Source: Clostridiaceae bacterium (GTDB lineage Bacteria; Bacillota; Clostridia; Lachnospirales; Lachnospiraceae). From it: a stretch of DNA of 6,854 bases. The position numbers were made by a program, and so were the translations under genes. Every line of letters begins with the position of its first letter. Within the stretch, counting starts at the first letter, position 1. The notes beneath the pieces are model-generated. The model worked only from the letters and a program-made list of their open reading frames with translations. It was not told where the DNA came from and ran no database searches. The DNA is taken from the NCBI GenBank assembly GCA_018378255.1, contig JAGZXV010000253.1, positions 1 through 6,854 of the forward strand. Direction: 5' to 3'. Below are positions 5,575 to 6,854 of this stretch, in pieces.

Positions 5575-6854
5575 ATGTATAAGGGAACTAATGCATCAGA
5601 AGGTATTGGCATCGGTAAAGCTGCCATTATCAAAGAACAGGAACTGGTAATCACACCGGATAAAGTGGCGGATACCGCTGCGGAGGTTACGCGTTTTAAG
5701 GGGTGCTTGACCAGACCATGAAGGAAACAAGCGAGCTGGCCGCTGATCTGGCTACCAGAGTAGGGGAGCAGGAAGCGGAGATCATGAACGGACATTTGAT
5801 GCTTCTTTCAGATCCGATGCTGACCGGTGAAATTGAGAATGCAATCACAGGGGAGAGTGTTTGCAGTGAATTTGCCATTGAAACGGTCTGCAATATGTAT
5901 GCTGATCTGTTCGCGTCCATGGATGACGAACTGATGCAGCAGAGAGCGACCGATATGAGGGATATTAAGACCAGGATGCAGATGATTCTGAAGGGAATTA
6001 AAGCGGTTGATATCTCAGCCCTGCCTGCAGGAAGCATCCTGGTAGCTAAGGATCTGACGCCTTCCATGACGGCAGGAATCAATCCTGAACATGTAACTGG
6101 TATTGTTACGGAACTGGGCGGAAAAACATCGCACAGCGCAATTTTGGCCCGCGCTCTGGAAATTCCTGCTGTTGTTGCAGTTAACGGCATCCTGGAGCAG
6201 ATTAAGGACGGGGATCAGATCGTGCTGGACGGATCGGAAGGATGCGTATACGTAAATCCGGAAGAGGCCGTAGTTGCCGAATACGCCGAAAAAGGCGAGA
6301 TCTTCAGAAAAGAAAAGAAGGAACTGGAACGTTATATTGGTAAGCCTTCAGTTACAAAAGACGGCGTTGCCGTTGAAGTGGTGGCAAACATCGGACGTCC
6401 TGAAGATGTGGACAAGGTGCTTCAGTATGATGCGGAAGGCGTAGGCCTGTTCCGTACCGAGTTCCTGTTTATGGACCGGAATGCAATGCCTACGGAAGAA
6501 GAGCAGTTTGAGGCATACAAAAAAGTGGCAGTCGCCCTTCAGGGAAAACCGGTTATCATTCGTACCCTGGATATCGGCGGCGACAAAGAGATTCCTTATA
6601 TGGGGCTGGAAAAGGATGAAAACCCATTCCTGGGATACCGCGCGATCCGTTTCTGCCTGGACAGGAAAGAAGATATTTATAAACCGCAGCTGCGCGCCCT
6701 TCTGCGTGCGAGCGCATTCGGCAGTATAAAGATCATGATTCCTATGGTTACCTGTATTGATGAATTCAGAGAAGCCAGGGGCCTGATTGAGGAACTGAAA
6801 GCGGAGCTGGACAGCCAAAACATTGCTTACAATAAAGATATCCAGGTGGGTATT
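5575..6854 (+). CDS. ptsI: PTS Enzyme I (PEP-protein phosphotransferase), frameshifted as read and cut by the right edge
   Basis: Enzyme I takes phosphate from phosphoenolpyruvate and passes it to HPr, the first step of PTS sugar uptake. AAGGAGGA (5561-5568) lies 6 bases before the ATG at 5575. The first 43 codons read as a normal N-terminus (MYKGTNASEGIGIGKA). Then the frame hits TGA at 5719-5721, while the homologous reading continues in the -1 frame from about 5703 (VLDQTMKETSEL) without a stop to the window end. With one G restored near 5700, 427 residues of the usual ~570 are visible. These hold the phosphorylated His187 (GGKTSHSAILARALEIPAVV), Arg294 in LFRTEFLF, Arg330 in RTLDIGGDK, and NPFLGYRAIRF, all expected of the PEP-binding barrel. 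The catalytic Cys lies beyond the edge. Because every motif is preserved, a sequencing error or very recent mutation is likelier than an old pseudogene. Confidence 0.93.
5698..5721 (+). other. Frameshift point in ptsI (G4 run and ATGA stop-start)
   Basis: The frame is correct through TTT AAG GGG and then lost: TGC TTG ACC AGA CCA TGA. Adding one G to the run at 5700-5703 gives RFKGVLDQT and restores a family-like, gap-free sequence. The premature TGA (5719-5721) overlaps an ATG in the downstream frame (5718-5720), so re-initiation is conceivable, though AAGGGG at 5698-5703 is rather far (14 bases) to serve it. A GGG codon next to a preceding G would also allow -1 slippage. A missed base in a short homopolymer is the simplest reading. 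Confidence 0.85.

Noticed and set aside
5696..6190. Minus-strand open frames of 164 and 79 residues across the ptsI frameshift region.
   Set aside because: They lie antisense to strongly conserved Enzyme I sequence and have Ser/Ala-rich shadow composition; they appear only because the + frame is broken here.

Overview
The window reads like a chromosome segment from a gut-type Firmicute of the class Clostridia, most likely Lachnospiraceae. This rests on the diadenylate cyclase pair cdaA-cdaR, an HPr with the Gram-positive regulatory serine (Ser46), strong AGGAGG-type ribosome binding sites, and a CxPSR-type sulfatase. The genus cannot be fixed from the sequence alone. All credible genes lie on the + strand.

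Left part (1-1407): the 3' portion of a sulfatase gene that enters from outside the window. The catalytic CTPSR motif is encoded at 49-63, but an in-frame TGA at 34-36 interrupts the frame just before it. As read, the gene is therefore a pseudogene, carries a sequence error, or (least likely) uses UGA as selenocysteine. Its 3' side is closed by a strong intrinsic terminator at 1487-1519.

Middle (1587-5237): a promoter with an extended -10 precedes a tightly packed series of genes. Two membrane proteins of unknown function (142 and 315 aa) overlap by ATGA. They are followed by cdaA (membrane diadenylate cyclase, makes c-di-AMP) and cdaR (YbbR-domain regulator of CdaA), which overlap by 23 bases.

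Right part (5275-6854): ptsH (HPr) and ptsI (Enzyme I), the general phosphotransferase proteins that pass phosphate from PEP to sugar permeases. ptsI runs off the right edge. It is one base short near 5700, so Enzyme I as read stops after 48 codons and continues in another frame.

No terminator is visible between 1652 and 6854, and all gaps are 43 bases or less. The two unknown membrane genes, the c-di-AMP module and the PTS pair may therefore share one transcript, which would tie a cell wall/osmotic second messenger to central sugar uptake. The most interesting points are the uncharacterised membrane pair upstream of cdaA, the joining of cdaAR to ptsHI, and two isolated single-base lesions (TGA in the sulfatase, missing G in ptsI).
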